Source of the DNA: Candidatus Kerfeldbacteria bacterium RIFOXYC2_FULL_38_9
Lineage (GTDB): Bacteria > Patescibacteriota > Patescibacteriia > UBA9570 > XYC2-FULL-38-9
Direction of reading: 5' to 3'
Length of the DNA stretch: 15,336 bases
Assembly: GCA_001818355.1 (NCBI GenBank)
Contig: MHKJ01000053.1
Coordinates: forward strand, 14,933 to 30,268
The first letter of the stretch is position 1; the number at the start of each line of letters is the position of its first letter. Position numbers and translations under genes: made by a program. Shown here piece after piece: positions 6,324 to 13,927 of the stretch. The notes beneath the pieces are model-generated. The model ran no database searches, had not been told where the DNA came from, and saw only the letters and a list, made by a program, of their open reading frames with translations.

Positions 6324-7590
6324 AGTCGCGTAATAGTAATTGAGCCTCTAATTGTTTAACAGTCTCAATAACTACAGAAACCACGATTAACAAACTGGTG
6401 CCGCCAATGGCTAGGTTTTGTAAACTGCCACTGGCCGCGGCTTGTAAAATTAAAGGTAAAATGGCAATAAATCCTAAAAATAAAGCACCGGCCAATAACA
6501 CGCGATTAGATACTTTTTTTAAATATTCCGAGGTTTCTTTACAGGGACGAGCACCGGGAATAAAACTTCCGCCTCTTTGCAAATTTTCCGCAATGCGATC
6601 CGGATGAAAAACCACTGCTGTATAAAAATAAGAAAAAGCAAAAACCAACACAAAGTAAACCACTGCATAAATCAGTTGATTACGAAAAGCATCAATCACG
6701 CCTTGAGCAACCGGGGTTAGCCAAGCAACGTTTAATTGCAAACAATACTGCGCCACCAAAGAAGGAGCTACTACCAAAGCCACGGCAAAAATGATGGGAA
6801 TGACTCCGGCTTGATTAACACGAATAGGCAAATGACTCTTTTGTCCTAAAGCGGTAGTAACATGATGCCGGGCATAAGAAATGGGAATATTGCGTTGTCC
6901 TTCGGTCACAAAAACCACACCCACAATAGTCAAAAATCCAATAAAAACAAATCCTAATAAAGCAGGAAGTTGCGAAGAGTCAAAAGTAATAAAAATTTGT
7001 TGCAAATTAGCAGGCAGTTCGGCCACAATACCAGCAAAAATGATCAAAGAAACTCCGTTGCCTAAATTTTTCTCAGAAATTAGCTCGCCTAACCACATTA
7101 AAAATATGGATCCGGCAGTTACTACAGTTAAAGCCATTACCCAATCAAATACTCCCATGTTAGCCGGTAAAATACCGCCTCCGGAAGCTGTTTGCAAAAC
7201 CGCTATGGTTCCATAACCTTGAATTACCGCCAAAGGAATAGCCAACATTCTGGTATATTGATTGATCTTCTGTTGACCAGCTCCGCCCTCTTTGGCCATT
7301 TCATCAATTTTCGGCACGACCAATTGTAATAATTGAAAAATAATCGAAGAAGTGATATAAGGCCCAACACCTAACATGACAATGGAAAAATTCTTCAAAG
7401 CTCCACCAGAAAATACATTAAATAAACCTAAAAGCTGATTTTGAGAAAACAACATCTGTAAAGCCTCAGCATTAACTCCGGGAATAGGAATATGAGCGGC
7501 AACACGAAAAACAAACATAATAAAAACGATAAATAAAATTTTACGTTTTAAATCTTTTGTTTTCCAAATTTTTTTTAGCGTTTCCCACAT
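6310..7590 (-). CDS. secY: Preprotein translocase subunit SecY
   Basis: Central pore of the Sec translocon in the cytoplasmic membrane. The 426-residue product has about ten hydrophobic segments. Landmarks are HIPIPGVN (33-40) after TM1, the plug region after it, GVGPYITSSI (74-83) in TM2, the cytoplasmic loop with QRNIPI (232-237), NQAGVIP (259-265), GGSFIPGARP (340-349), and the C-terminal GGTSLLIVVSVV segment (396-407). Cys350 sits where Gly is common (RPG). The gene starts 17 bases after rplO and overlaps adk by 14 bases. Its place at the end of the spc genes is canonical. There is no clear Shine-Dalgarno sequence. Confidence 0.98.
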   Translation of the reverse strand: MWETLKKIWKTKDLKRKILFIVFIMFVFRVAAHIPIPGVNAEALQMLFSQNQLLGLFNVFSGGALKNFSIVMLGVGPYITSSIIFQLLQLVVPKIDEMAKEGGAGQQKINQYTRMLAIPLAVIQGYGTIAVLQTASGGGILPANMGVFDWVMALTVVTAGSIFLMWLGELISEKNLGNGVSLIIFAGIVAELPANLQQIFITFDSSQLPALLGFVFIGFLTIVGVVFVTEGQRNIPISYARHHVTTALGQKSHLPIRVNQAGVIPIIFAVALVVAPSLVAQYCLQLNVAWLTPVAQGVIDAFRNQLIYAVVYFVLVFAFSYFYTAVVFHPDRIAENLQRGGSFIPGARPCKETSEYLKKVSNRVLLAGALFLGFIAILPLILQAAASGSLQNLAIGGTSLLIVVSVVIETVKQLEAQLLLRDYDRF

Positions 7591-7607
7591 GATCCGCTGA
7601 ATTTAAA

Positions 7608-8060
7608 CTAATTTTTCTTCTTTTTCTTAATTTCTTCTATAGAGCCACCGGCGTGAGTAACTGCTGTCGCAACTGTTTTAGAAACACGGACGGCTTGTAA
7701 AGTTAACTGTTTTTTTAAAGTTCCAGTACCTAAAATTTTAATCGGCAATCCTGCTTTTCGCACCAGGCCTTTTTCCAAAAGCGTTTTAGGATTTACTACT
7801 TCACCATTGTTAAAAGCACGTTCTAAGTCTACCACATTAACCACTTGGTTACGAACATTTAAAGAAATAAAACCACGTTTTTTCGGACTAGCCATCAGAC
7901 TCTGTTTTAAACCGCGTCTTTTTAAACCGCTACGACCGCCACTGCGCTGTCTTTGGCCTTTCATGCCTTTACCTGAATAATTACCAGCAGAGGCATTACC
8001 GCGACCTACGCGTTTTCTTTTTTTATTTCCACTTGGTCTTAATGAATGTAATGACAACAT
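7608..8060 (-). CDS. rplO: 50S ribosomal protein L15 (uL15)
   Basis: Late-assembling large-subunit protein that binds 23S rRNA. The 150-residue product has the glycine- and arginine-rich N-terminal arm (KKRKRVGRGNASAGNYSGKG within 13-32, then GMKGQRQRSGG) that threads into rRNA, and a globular C-terminal domain with GLPIKILGTG and AGGSIEEI. It ends in a lysine run. It begins only 7 bases after the rpsE stop, so the usual rpmD (L30) gene between S5 and L15 is absent. No Shine-Dalgarno sequence precedes the ATG. Confidence 0.97.
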   Translation of the reverse strand: MLSLHSLRPSGNKKRKRVGRGNASAGNYSGKGMKGQRQRSGGRSGLKRRGLKQSLMASPKKRGFISLNVRNQVVNVVDLERAFNNGEVVNPKTLLEKGLVRKAGLPIKILGTGTLKKQLTLQAVRVSKTVATAVTHAGGSIEEIKKKKKN

Positions 8061-8067
8061 AAGTAAT

Positions 8068-8598
8068 TTATTGTTTTAGTTTTTCAATATCTTCTCTGGT
8101 TTGTAAGTTGGAAAGAGCGTTAAGGGTAGCTGTTACATTATTGATCTTATTGCCAGAACCGCGCATTTTAGCAATGACATTTTTAATGCCGCTCATTTCC
8201 ATAACTGAACGCACCGCGCCTCCGGCAATGACACCGGTACCTGGTTTAGCCGGTTTCAATAACACCTGCGCTCCTTTGAATTTCTCCAATACCTGATGAG
8301 GAATGGTGCCGGCGGATAATTTGATTGTCAGCAAATGTTTTTTAGCGTAATCTGTAGCTTTTTGTACAGCTAACTGCACATCTGCGCCTTTTTTTACGCC
8401 CATAGCCACTCGGCCTTTTTTATCTCCAATTAACACACAAGCTCGAAAACTCATTCTTTTACCACCGGCCATTACCCGTGTTACGCGCGCCAAATCAATA
8501 ATTTTAGAATCGAATTCTTGTGGTAATCCATCACGTTTTGCTCTGCCTCTTTTGCCACCAAACGAACCTTTTTTTGCTATTTTTTTCTGTTCTTCCAT
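8068..8598 (-). CDS. rpsE: 30S ribosomal protein S5 (uS5)
   Basis: Small-subunit protein near the decoding site, tied to translational accuracy and mRNA unwinding at the entry tunnel. The 176-residue product has a basic N-terminal extension (about 1-28), the N-terminal S5 RNA-binding domain (VTRVMAGGKRMSFRACVLIGD, about 39-59) and the C-terminal domain with GTGVIAGGAVRSVMEMSGI (about 120-138) and MRGSGN. It is full length with no damage. It follows rplR by 16 bases and precedes rplO by 7 bases, with no space for L30. Confidence 0.98.
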   Translation of the reverse strand: MEEQKKIAKKGSFGGKRGRAKRDGLPQEFDSKIIDLARVTRVMAGGKRMSFRACVLIGDKKGRVAMGVKKGADVQLAVQKATDYAKKHLLTIKLSAGTIPHQVLEKFKGAQVLLKPAKPGTGVIAGGAVRSVMEMSGIKNVIAKMRGSGNKINNVTATLNALSNLQTREDIEKLKQ

Positions 8599-8614
8599 AA
8601 CTTTATCTTGCTAG

Positions 8615-8962
8615 TTAAAATTTTAAACCACCGTCCCGAGCCGCTTGGGCCAAGGCCTTTATCCTACCGTGATAACGATAACTTCCTCGATCAAACACAA
8701 CCTGAGTAACACCTTGATTCTTGGCTTCCAGAGCAATTTTTTTACCGACTGTTGAAGCTTTTTCCATTTTCGAACCAACTGCTTTATGATCATTGGCCGC
8801 GACTAAAGTTTTGCCGGCAGTATCATCTATTAATTGAGCGGAAACGCTTTTGAGGGAACGATAAACAGAAAGACGAGGAATGCTGGCTGTGCCCTTTATT
8901 TTAAAACGATTACGATGAGCTCTTCTGGTTTTTTTTAATTGTTTCTGCTTATTTTTATTCAT
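8615..8962 (-). CDS. rplR: 50S ribosomal protein L18 (uL18)
   Basis: Binds 5S rRNA and helps anchor it to the central protuberance. The 115-residue product has a lysine/arginine-rich N-terminus (1-25), the core motif IPRLSVYRSLK (28-38), and the C-terminal VVFDRGSYRYHGRIKALA signature (88-105). Length and order are canonical. It follows rplF by 11 bases, and the ATG sits in the recurrent AT-rich context AAATATATG. A GGAG lies 16 bases before the ATG inside the rplF 3' end, too far for a normal Shine-Dalgarno sequence. Confidence 0.97.
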   Translation of the reverse strand: MNKNKQKQLKKTRRAHRNRFKIKGTASIPRLSVYRSLKSVSAQLIDDTAGKTLVAANDHKAVGSKMEKASTVGKKIALEAKNQGVTQVVFDRGSYRYHGRIKALAQAARDGGLKF

Positions 8963-8973
8963 ATATTTTATTT

Positions 8974-9522
8974 TTAAGCTCCTGCTCCTGCCGCTTGTTT
9001 ACCGGCTTTACGCTGGATTTGTTCCTCTTGATATTTAATGCCCGTTCCTTTATAGGGCTCGGGTAATCTGATTTTACGAATATTGGCCGCTGTTTCGCCA
9101 ACTATTTGCTTGTTTGGTCCAGAAATTACTAAAGCTTTCTCCTCCACTTTGGCGGAAATTCCTGACGGCAAAATAACTTCTATGGAATGAGAATAGCCGG
9201 CTTTAACAGTTACTTTTTGTCCGGAAACTTGCCAGCCATAACCAACACCGTTAATTTCTAATTTCTTTTCAAAACCAATAACCACTCCTTTTATCATGTT
9301 GCGAATTAAAGCCGCAAAAGTACCCCACATGGCTGATTGGGATTTTCCTGGATTTTTTCCCACCTGCACCAACAGCTCTCCTTCTTGCAATTTTACTGAA
9401 ACATAAGGATGTAATTTTTCAGAAAGCTCACCTTTGGGGCCTTTCACTATTAACACACCGTCTTTTAAACTGATCGTGACTTCTTTGGGAAATGTTATTG
9501 GTTTTATTCCTATTCTTGACAT
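8974..9522 (-). CDS. rplF: 50S ribosomal protein L6 (uL6)
   Basis: Large-subunit protein near the factor-binding site. The 182-residue product has two similar L6 domains (about 11-82 and 90-165). It starts with SRIGIKPITFPKEV and carries the C-terminal signature LPEPYKGTGIKYQEEQIQRK, which binds rRNA near the sarcin-ricin loop. The tail is a short Ala/Gly-rich stretch. It follows rpsH by 8 bases. The start ATG at 9522 is the first codon of the conserved N-terminus, in an AT-rich context with no Shine-Dalgarno sequence. Confidence 0.98.
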   Translation of the reverse strand: MSRIGIKPITFPKEVTISLKDGVLIVKGPKGELSEKLHPYVSVKLQEGELLVQVGKNPGKSQSAMWGTFAALIRNMIKGVVIGFEKKLEINGVGYGWQVSGQKVTVKAGYSHSIEVILPSGISAKVEEKALVISGPNKQIVGETAANIRKIRLPEPYKGTGIKYQEEQIQRKAGKQAAGAGA

Positions 9523-9530
9523 ATATTTAT

Positions 9531-9920
9531 TTAGAAAATTTCACATATTACTTCTCCTCCGATTTTGGTGGAGCGAGCCTCTTTGTTAGTCATCAAGCCT
9601 TTGGAAGTCGAAATAATCGCCACTCCCAAATTATTATAAACATAAGGCATATTTTTGGCACCCACATAAACTCTGTGCCCAGGAGTACTGATTTTTCTTA
9701 AAATTTTAATAGCCGGCTTTTTCCCCATGTATTTTAAAACCATCGTTAATTCTTTACTGCCAGCATCTTCTAAAACTTCTTTAGATTTAAGATAACCTTC
9801 TTTAACCAAAATTTCCGCCAATTTGTCTTTAAATTTTGAATAAGGAACCCGCAGCTCTGCCTTAGAAACGGCTTGAGCGTTGCGAATTCGTGTTATCATG
9901 TCTGCGATAGGGTCTGTCAT
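9531..9920 (-). CDS. rpsH: 30S ribosomal protein S8 (uS8)
   Basis: Primary 16S rRNA-binding protein; in E. coli it also represses the spc operon by binding its mRNA. The 129-residue product shows the conserved start MTDPIADMITRIRNA and the C-terminal block with GVAIISTSKGLMTNKEA and GGEVICEIF, both family hallmarks. No obvious S8-binding mimic was identified near rplE, but I could not fold the mRNA. It lies 18 bases after rpsN. The upstream context is TATCTATG without a Shine-Dalgarno sequence. Confidence 0.98.
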   Translation of the reverse strand: MTDPIADMITRIRNAQAVSKAELRVPYSKFKDKLAEILVKEGYLKSKEVLEDAGSKELTMVLKYMGKKPAIKILRKISTPGHRVYVGAKNMPYVYNNLGVAIISTSKGLMTNKEARSTKIGGEVICEIF

Positions 9921-9938
9921 AGATAGTGATGATTATTT

Positions 9939-10133
9939 TTACCAGCTTGATTTTTTAACTCCTGGAATTTCGCCGCTGTTGGCTAATTCCCGAAAACAAA
10001 TGCGACAAAGGTCGAAGTCCCGCATATAACCATGGCGACGTCCGCATTTCCAACATCTCCGAATTATTCGTACCGAATATTTAGGGTTGCGACAGGAACG
10101 TTGTGATTTAATTATTCTTGATTTTTTTGCCAT
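9939..10133 (-). CDS. rpsN: 30S ribosomal protein S14, zinc-binding type Z (uS14)
   Basis: Small-subunit head protein needed for S10 and S19 assembly. At 64 residues it is the short zinc-binding form, with C27-x2-C30 and C43-x2-C46 in a CxxC-x12-CxxC arrangement, and the typical C-terminal LCRICFRELA-x5-IPGVKKSSW. The N-terminal basic tail is intact. It lies between rplE and rpsH in canonical order, with a 28-base gap after rplE. No Shine-Dalgarno sequence is seen. Confidence 0.97.
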   Translation of the reverse strand: MAKKSRIIKSQRSCRNPKYSVRIIRRCWKCGRRHGYMRDFDLCRICFRELANSGEIPGVKKSSW

Positions 10134-10161
10134 AGATATTTATTTATTGAGGATAAACATA

Positions 10162-10725
10162 TTACTTTTTCTGTTTTGGTTCTTCTTTTTGAAAAGGCAA
10201 GCCTAATGCACCCAATAACGCTTTCGCCTGTTCGTTGTTTTTGGCCGTGGTCACAATATTAATTTCCAATCCAACTATTTTTTCTACTTCATCTGAAGAA
10301 ATTTCTGGGAAAACAATGTGCTCAGAAAATCCAATGGAGTAATTGCCGTGTCCGTCAAAGGCATTGGGTTTTAAGCCTCTAAAATCTCGTACCCGCGGCA
10401 AAGCCACGTTGATCAATTTGTCTAAAAAAGCATACATTCTCTCTCCGCGTAAAGTAACTTTAGCTCCTACTACCATGCCTTTACGAATTTTAAAATTAGA
10501 AATAGATTGTTTGGCTAAGGTTTTAATCGGTCTTTGTCCGCTAATTCTGGCTAACGCATCTACCGCCATCTCAATATAATTATGATCTCCGGTAATAGAC
10601 TTACCCAGACCGGCATTAAGAATAATCTTTTCAACTTTTGGTAAAGCTAAATTATTCGCAATGCCTAATTGTTTTTTTAATTGCGGGATAACTACTTGAT
10701 TGTATTTTTCTTGTAATCTATTCAT
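10162..10725 (-). CDS. rplE: 50S ribosomal protein L5 (uL5)
   Basis: Binds 5S rRNA and contacts the P-site tRNA. The 187-residue product starts MNRLQEKYNQVVIPQLKKQL, matching the family N-terminus, and contains KVEKIILNAGLG, RGERMYAFLDKL, LPRVRDFRGL and the NYSIGFSEHIVFPEI signature. The frame is open a further 150 bases upstream to an ATG at 10875, but that part overlaps rplX in another frame and resembles nothing in L5, so the ATG at 10725 is chosen. It begins 4 bases after the rplX stop. No Shine-Dalgarno sequence precedes it. Confidence 0.97.
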   Translation of the reverse strand: MNRLQEKYNQVVIPQLKKQLGIANNLALPKVEKIILNAGLGKSITGDHNYIEMAVDALARISGQRPIKTLAKQSISNFKIRKGMVVGAKVTLRGERMYAFLDKLINVALPRVRDFRGLKPNAFDGHGNYSIGFSEHIVFPEISSDEVEKIVGLEINIVTTAKNNEQAKALLGALGLPFQKEEPKQKK

Positions 10726-10729
10726 ATTT

Positions 10730-11065
10730 TTAAGCAAAAGTCTCTTTACATTTTTTACACTGACGACTTTTTTTATTGGTACCGTCCTCTCCTTTGGCCA
10801 AGTAATAGCCGATGCGCGTTGGTTTATTGCACTTAGGACAAAGTAAAGCCACGTTAGCAACGGACAATGGTCCAAAAAAATCCACTCTTTGACCCTTCTC
10901 GCCTTTTTTCTGAGCTTTTAAATGGCGAATCATTTTATTAACACCGTCTACTACCACTCTGCCTTCTTTAGCCAAAACCTGAGAAACCTTTCCTGTTTTT
11001 TTGGCGTCTTTTCCGCTTAGTATTTTTACGGTGTCTCCGGTTTTTATCTTAATTTTGTAATTCAT
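10730..11065 (-). CDS. rplX: 50S ribosomal protein L24 with zinc-ribbon C-terminus (uL24)
   Basis: Early assembly initiator of the large subunit, located near the peptide exit. The 111-residue product has an N-terminal KOW domain (KIKTGDTVKILSGKDAKKTG within 6-25) and the VDGVNKMIRHLKA segment (39-51). The C-terminal part carries four cysteines in two CxxC pairs (C76/C79 and C103/C106), suggesting a zinc-binding form; E. coli L24 lacks these. It follows rplN by 20 bases and ends 4 bases before rplE. No Shine-Dalgarno sequence is seen. Confidence 0.97.
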   Translation of the reverse strand: MNYKIKIKTGDTVKILSGKDAKKTGKVSQVLAKEGRVVVDGVNKMIRHLKAQKKGEKGQRVDFFGPLSVANVALLCPKCNKPTRIGYYLAKGEDGTNKKSRQCKKCKETFA

Positions 11066-11085
11066 ATCTTTAGGATAATTAAGGC

Positions 11086-11454
11086 TTATAATACTTCTGG
11101 TGCTAAGGAAGCAATTTTATTAAATCCGCGCTGTTTTATTTCTCTGGCAATAGGTCCAAAAATACGAGTGCCTTTGGGATTATTGTCTTTTTCTACAATC
11201 ACACAAGCGTTTTCATTAAAACGAATGTAGGTTCCGTCTGTGCGTCTTAACTCTTTACGTTGTCTCACAATTACCGCTTTTAGTACTTCGCCTTTTTTAA
11301 CCATGCTGTGCGGTTGAGCCTGTTTAACTGTAATCACAATAATATCGCCCAATCTCGCATAACGAGGTCTTAGTCCGCCCAACACCCGAATACACTTCAC
11401 CATTTGAGCTCCGGTATTATCTGCTACTTTTAATTTTGTTCCTACTTGTATCAT
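11086..11454 (-). CDS. rplN: 50S ribosomal protein L14 (uL14)
   Basis: Large-subunit protein at the intersubunit interface. The 122-residue product has the standard length. It starts MIQVGTKLKVADNTGAQMVK and has VLGG (25-28), the GDIIVITVKQA segment and the C-terminal GTRIFGPIAREI signature (95-106). It starts 6 bases after the rpsQ stop, in the AAATATATG context without a Shine-Dalgarno sequence. Confidence 0.98.
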   Translation of the reverse strand: MIQVGTKLKVADNTGAQMVKCIRVLGGLRPRYARLGDIIVITVKQAQPHSMVKKGEVLKAVIVRQRKELRRTDGTYIRFNENACVIVEKDNNPKGTRIFGPIAREIKQRGFNKIASLAPEVL

Positions 11455-11460
11455 ATATTT

Positions 11461-11739
11461 CTAGCTGATTTCTTTTGTTTTATAAACTACCCGCCATCTT
11501 TTCAATTTGCTCATAGGGCGACAAGCTGTAAATTCTACCAAATCATTTTCCTGGTATTGATTTTTTGGGTCATGCACGTGAAATTTTTTGGTTTTATGAT
11601 AAAGCTTATTGTACAATTTATGACGCGCTTTGGTTTCTCTGGCGACCACAATGGTTTGATCGTTCTTTTTGGAAACAACTTTGCCTGCCAAAACTCGAGC
11701 GTGCTTTATTATTGTTTTATTTTTAGGTGTTTCTGACAT
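11461..11739 (-). CDS. rpsQ: 30S ribosomal protein S17 (uS17)
   Basis: Primary 16S rRNA-binding protein of the body of the small subunit, OB-fold. The 92-residue product has the family core: RVLAGKVVSKKNDQTIVVA (15-33), then YHKTKKFHVHDP and NDLVEFTACRPMSKLKRWRV (65-84). It lies 16 bases after rpmC. An AAGGA is present 12 bases before the ATG, slightly too far for an optimal Shine-Dalgarno sequence but one of only two candidates near a start in this operon. Confidence 0.97.
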   Translation of the reverse strand: MSETPKNKTIIKHARVLAGKVVSKKNDQTIVVARETKARHKLYNKLYHKTKKFHVHDPKNQYQENDLVEFTACRPMSKLKRWRVVYKTKEIS

Positions 11740-11755
11740 AGATAGAATTTATCCT

Positions 11756-11956
11756 TTATTTATTATGAGTAGCTGACAATTTAATTAAAACCGTTTGACA
11801 TCTGGCAATATCTTTGCGCACTTTACCGATTTGATCAACTTGTTTTAATTGACCGCTGGCCGCTTTAAATCTTAAATCAGAAAGTTTTTCTTGCAATTTT
11901 AATAATTCTCCTTGGAGTTCTTTTTCAGATTTTTTTTCAATTTCGTGAATTTTCAT
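11756..11956 (-). CDS. rpmC: 50S ribosomal protein L29 (uL29)
   Basis: Small helical protein next to the peptide exit tunnel; with L23 it forms part of the docking site for trigger factor and SRP. At 66 residues it has the expected length and antiparallel helical hairpin: first helix about 8-33 with ELQGELLKLQEKLSDLRF, a GQLKQ turn (35-39), and a second helix with VRKDIARCQTVL (46-57). It starts 11 bases after the rplP stop and has no Shine-Dalgarno sequence. Confidence 0.96.
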   Translation of the reverse strand: MKIHEIEKKSEKELQGELLKLQEKLSDLRFKAASGQLKQVDQIGKVRKDIARCQTVLIKLSATHNK

Positions 11957-11967
11957 AAAACAGTATT

Positions 11968-12375
11968 TTAAATAAATATGGTCTTAATTGGTAATTTATG
12001 TGAAGCCAAACGCATTGCTTCTCTGGCTTGTTTTTCTGCCACACCAGAAATTTCAAATAAAATTGTTCCAGGTTTGACAATAGCCACATAATGATCCACC
12101 GCTCCTTTGCCGCCGCCCATACGAATTTCTCCGCCTTTAATGGTAACCGGTCTTTGGGGAAAAATTCTTACCCAAATTTTTCCTCCTCTTTGCACAAATC
12201 TGGTCATAGCTCGACGCGCGGCTTCAATTTGACGAGCTGTGATCCAAGAGGCTTCTAAAGCTTTTAAACCATGTTCACCAAAAGCAATGTCCTTTTTACG
12301 AGTGGCAACTATGCCGATTTTGGGAATCGGTTTATTGTGCCATTTGCGGTGTTTAACTTTTTTTGGAATTAACAT
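11968..12375 (-). CDS. rplP: 50S ribosomal protein L16 (uL16)
   Basis: Large-subunit protein near the A site that helps position tRNA. The 135-residue product begins MLIPKKVKHRKWHN and has ASWITARQIEAARRAMTRF (43-61), GGKIWVRIFPQRPVTIK and the RMGGGKGAVDHYVAIVKPG block. The GGKIWVRIFP segment aligns with the loop containing the arginine that is hydroxylated in E. coli L16. It follows rpsC by 11 bases with no Shine-Dalgarno sequence. Confidence 0.98.
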   Translation of the reverse strand: MLIPKKVKHRKWHNKPIPKIGIVATRKKDIAFGEHGLKALEASWITARQIEAARRAMTRFVQRGGKIWVRIFPQRPVTIKGGEIRMGGGKGAVDHYVAIVKPGTILFEISGVAEKQAREAMRLASHKLPIKTIFI

Positions 12376-12386
12376 ATATAAAAGAT

Positions 12387-13184
12387 TTAGTCGGTTGATT
12401 TAGTTGTTGGTTTCTGCGGAGCTTGATTTTTTTCTACATCTACTTTCTTTCTTAAAATCAATTTCTGACCACCGGTATTAAATTTGCTTCTTTTTTCCCG
12501 CACATTTTTGTTTGGGCGTTTTTTAGGTTGTTGAATATCTTCTTGAGAAAAAACATCGCCTTTATAGACCCAAACTTTTATGCCGATAACTCCGTAAGTG
12601 GTTTGCGCAATACCGCGAGCAAAATCAATATCCGCTCTCATGGTATGCAAAGGCAAACGGCCAAAAGAAACTTTTTCCGTGCGGGCAATATCCGCCCCGT
12701 TTAAACGGCCGGAAACTTGAATTTTCGCTCCTAAAGCACGCGCTCTTTTAATTTGTTCCAAAGCTCTTTTAATAGCGCGGCGAAAAGGAACGCGTTGTTC
12801 CATTTGGTCGCGAATACTTTGATAAATAAGTTCGGCATTAGCATCAATATCGGTTACTTCTTGAATATTCACATTTATTTTCATTTTGCGATTGCCGAAA
12901 ATTTTCTTTTTAATTTCCTTTTTCAACTCTTCAATTAAAGCACCGCCGCGACCAATAACTACTCCGGGTTTAGAAGTTTTAATAATAATAGTCAATTCTT
13001 CCAAAGAGCGCTCTATTTCTATTCTGGCCACTCCGGCATCTTTAAATTTACGACGAATCATATTGCGCACCAAAACATCATCACGCAGATTTTTAGGAAA
13101 TTGATATTTTCCTGCAAACCAACGAGACTGCGCTTTAAACGTAGTAGCAATTCTGAAAGAAATTGGATTTACTTTAGAAGCCAT
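12387..13184 (-). CDS. rpsC: 30S ribosomal protein S3 with C-terminal extension (uS3)
   Basis: Small-subunit head protein lining the mRNA entry tunnel. The 265-residue product begins with the conserved KVNPISFRI. It has a type-2 KH domain with KPGVVIGRGG (72-81) and the C-terminal S3 domain (about 120-207), including VSGRLNGADIARTE (157-170) and GVIGIKVWVYKG (198-209). Beyond about residue 210 comes a roughly 55-residue hydrophilic, lysine-rich tail, longer than the E. coli protein (233 residues). It starts 5 bases after rplV. No Shine-Dalgarno sequence is seen. Confidence 0.98.
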   Translation of the reverse strand: MASKVNPISFRIATTFKAQSRWFAGKYQFPKNLRDDVLVRNMIRRKFKDAGVARIEIERSLEELTIIIKTSKPGVVIGRGGALIEELKKEIKKKIFGNRKMKINVNIQEVTDIDANAELIYQSIRDQMEQRVPFRRAIKRALEQIKRARALGAKIQVSGRLNGADIARTEKVSFGRLPLHTMRADIDFARGIAQTTYGVIGIKVWVYKGDVFSQEDIQQPKKRPNKNVREKRSKFNTGGQKLILRKKVDVEKNQAPQKPTTKSTD

Positions 13185-13189
13185 AGTAC

Positions 13190-13576
13190 TTATTTTTCTT
13201 TTTTATTAGATGATGTTTTTTTAAGAGTTTTCTTGACTGATTTTTTTAGTTCTTTTAAAACCACAGTAATATGAGAAGTTCTTTTACGAATGGGGGCGGA
13301 ACGACCGAAGGCGCGAGCACGAGCGCGTTTCATAGTATAGCCTTCGTCCACAAAAATTTTAGCAATAATCAAATCTTCTTTGGCCATTTTATGATTGTTG
13401 CTAGCATTAGCAGTAGCCGACTGTATTAAATCTGAAACAAATTTAGCGGATTTTTTCGGCAGAAATTCTAAAACGGTTTCGGCTGATAATACAGAAAGTC
13501 CGCGTACTTGGTCAATGACCAAACGAGCTTTACGAGGAGAGATACGAAGATTTTTTGCTTGAGCTTTAACTTCCAT
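13190..13576 (-). CDS. rplV: 50S ribosomal protein L22 (uL22)
   Basis: Large-subunit protein whose long beta hairpin lines the exit tunnel. The 128-residue product has KNLRISPRKARLVIDQVRG (8-26), the ATANASNNHKM segment (54-64), and the hairpin with EGYTMKRARARAFGRSAPI (78-96) followed by RKRTSHITVVL. About 20 residues of Lys/Ser-rich tail follow the core. It starts 5 bases after the rpsS stop, in an AT-only leader. Confidence 0.97.
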   Translation of the reverse strand: MEVKAQAKNLRISPRKARLVIDQVRGLSVLSAETVLEFLPKKSAKFVSDLIQSATANASNNHKMAKEDLIIAKIFVDEGYTMKRARARAFGRSAPIRKRTSHITVVLKELKKSVKKTLKKTSSNKKEK

Positions 13577-13581
13577 AAAAA

Positions 13582-13920
13582 TTATTTTTTAGTAGGTGAT
13601 TTATCCGGAGCGCTGACTGCCTTGGATTTTTCCACATCAGATTGAGCCTGAGCTTTAGCCATTTTTCCGCCATGTCCTTTAAAAGTACGTGTATGAGAAA
13701 ATTCTCCCAGCTTATGACCAACCATATTTTCCACCACAAAAACCGAAAGAAAATTTCTACCGTTGTGCACCAAAAAAGTTAATCCAATCATATCAGGAAT
13801 AATAGTAGAGGCACGAGACCAAGTTTTAATCGGCTGGCGATTATTGCTATTTTTGGCTTTTTGTACCTTTTTTAAAAGTTTAGGATGAACAAATGGTTCT
13901 TTTTTGAGACTTCTGGACAT
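13582..13920 (-). CDS. rpsS: 30S ribosomal protein S19 with C-terminal tail (uS19)
   Basis: Head protein that forms a complex with S13 and contacts the A-site tRNA. The core (about 1-87) starts MSRSLKKEPFVHPKLLKKV and holds IKTWSRASTIIPDMIG (31-46), VHNGRNFLSVFV (51-62), and VGHKLGEFSHTRTFKGHGGK (67-86). A low-complexity tail of roughly 25 residues (Ala, Lys, Ser, Asp) extends beyond the usual end of about 92. It lies 7 bases after rplB, with start context AATATATG and no Shine-Dalgarno sequence. Confidence 0.98.
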   Translation of the reverse strand: MSRSLKKEPFVHPKLLKKVQKAKNSNNRQPIKTWSRASTIIPDMIGLTFLVHNGRNFLSVFVVENMVGHKLGEFSHTRTFKGHGGKMAKAQAQSDVEKSKAVSAPDKSPTKK

Positions 13921-13927
13921 ATATTAT

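Noticed and set aside
10726..10875. 50 extra codons in frame upstream of the rplE start
   Set aside because: They overlap the end of rplX in a different frame and encode nothing like L5; the conserved L5 N-terminus begins exactly at the ATG at 10725.
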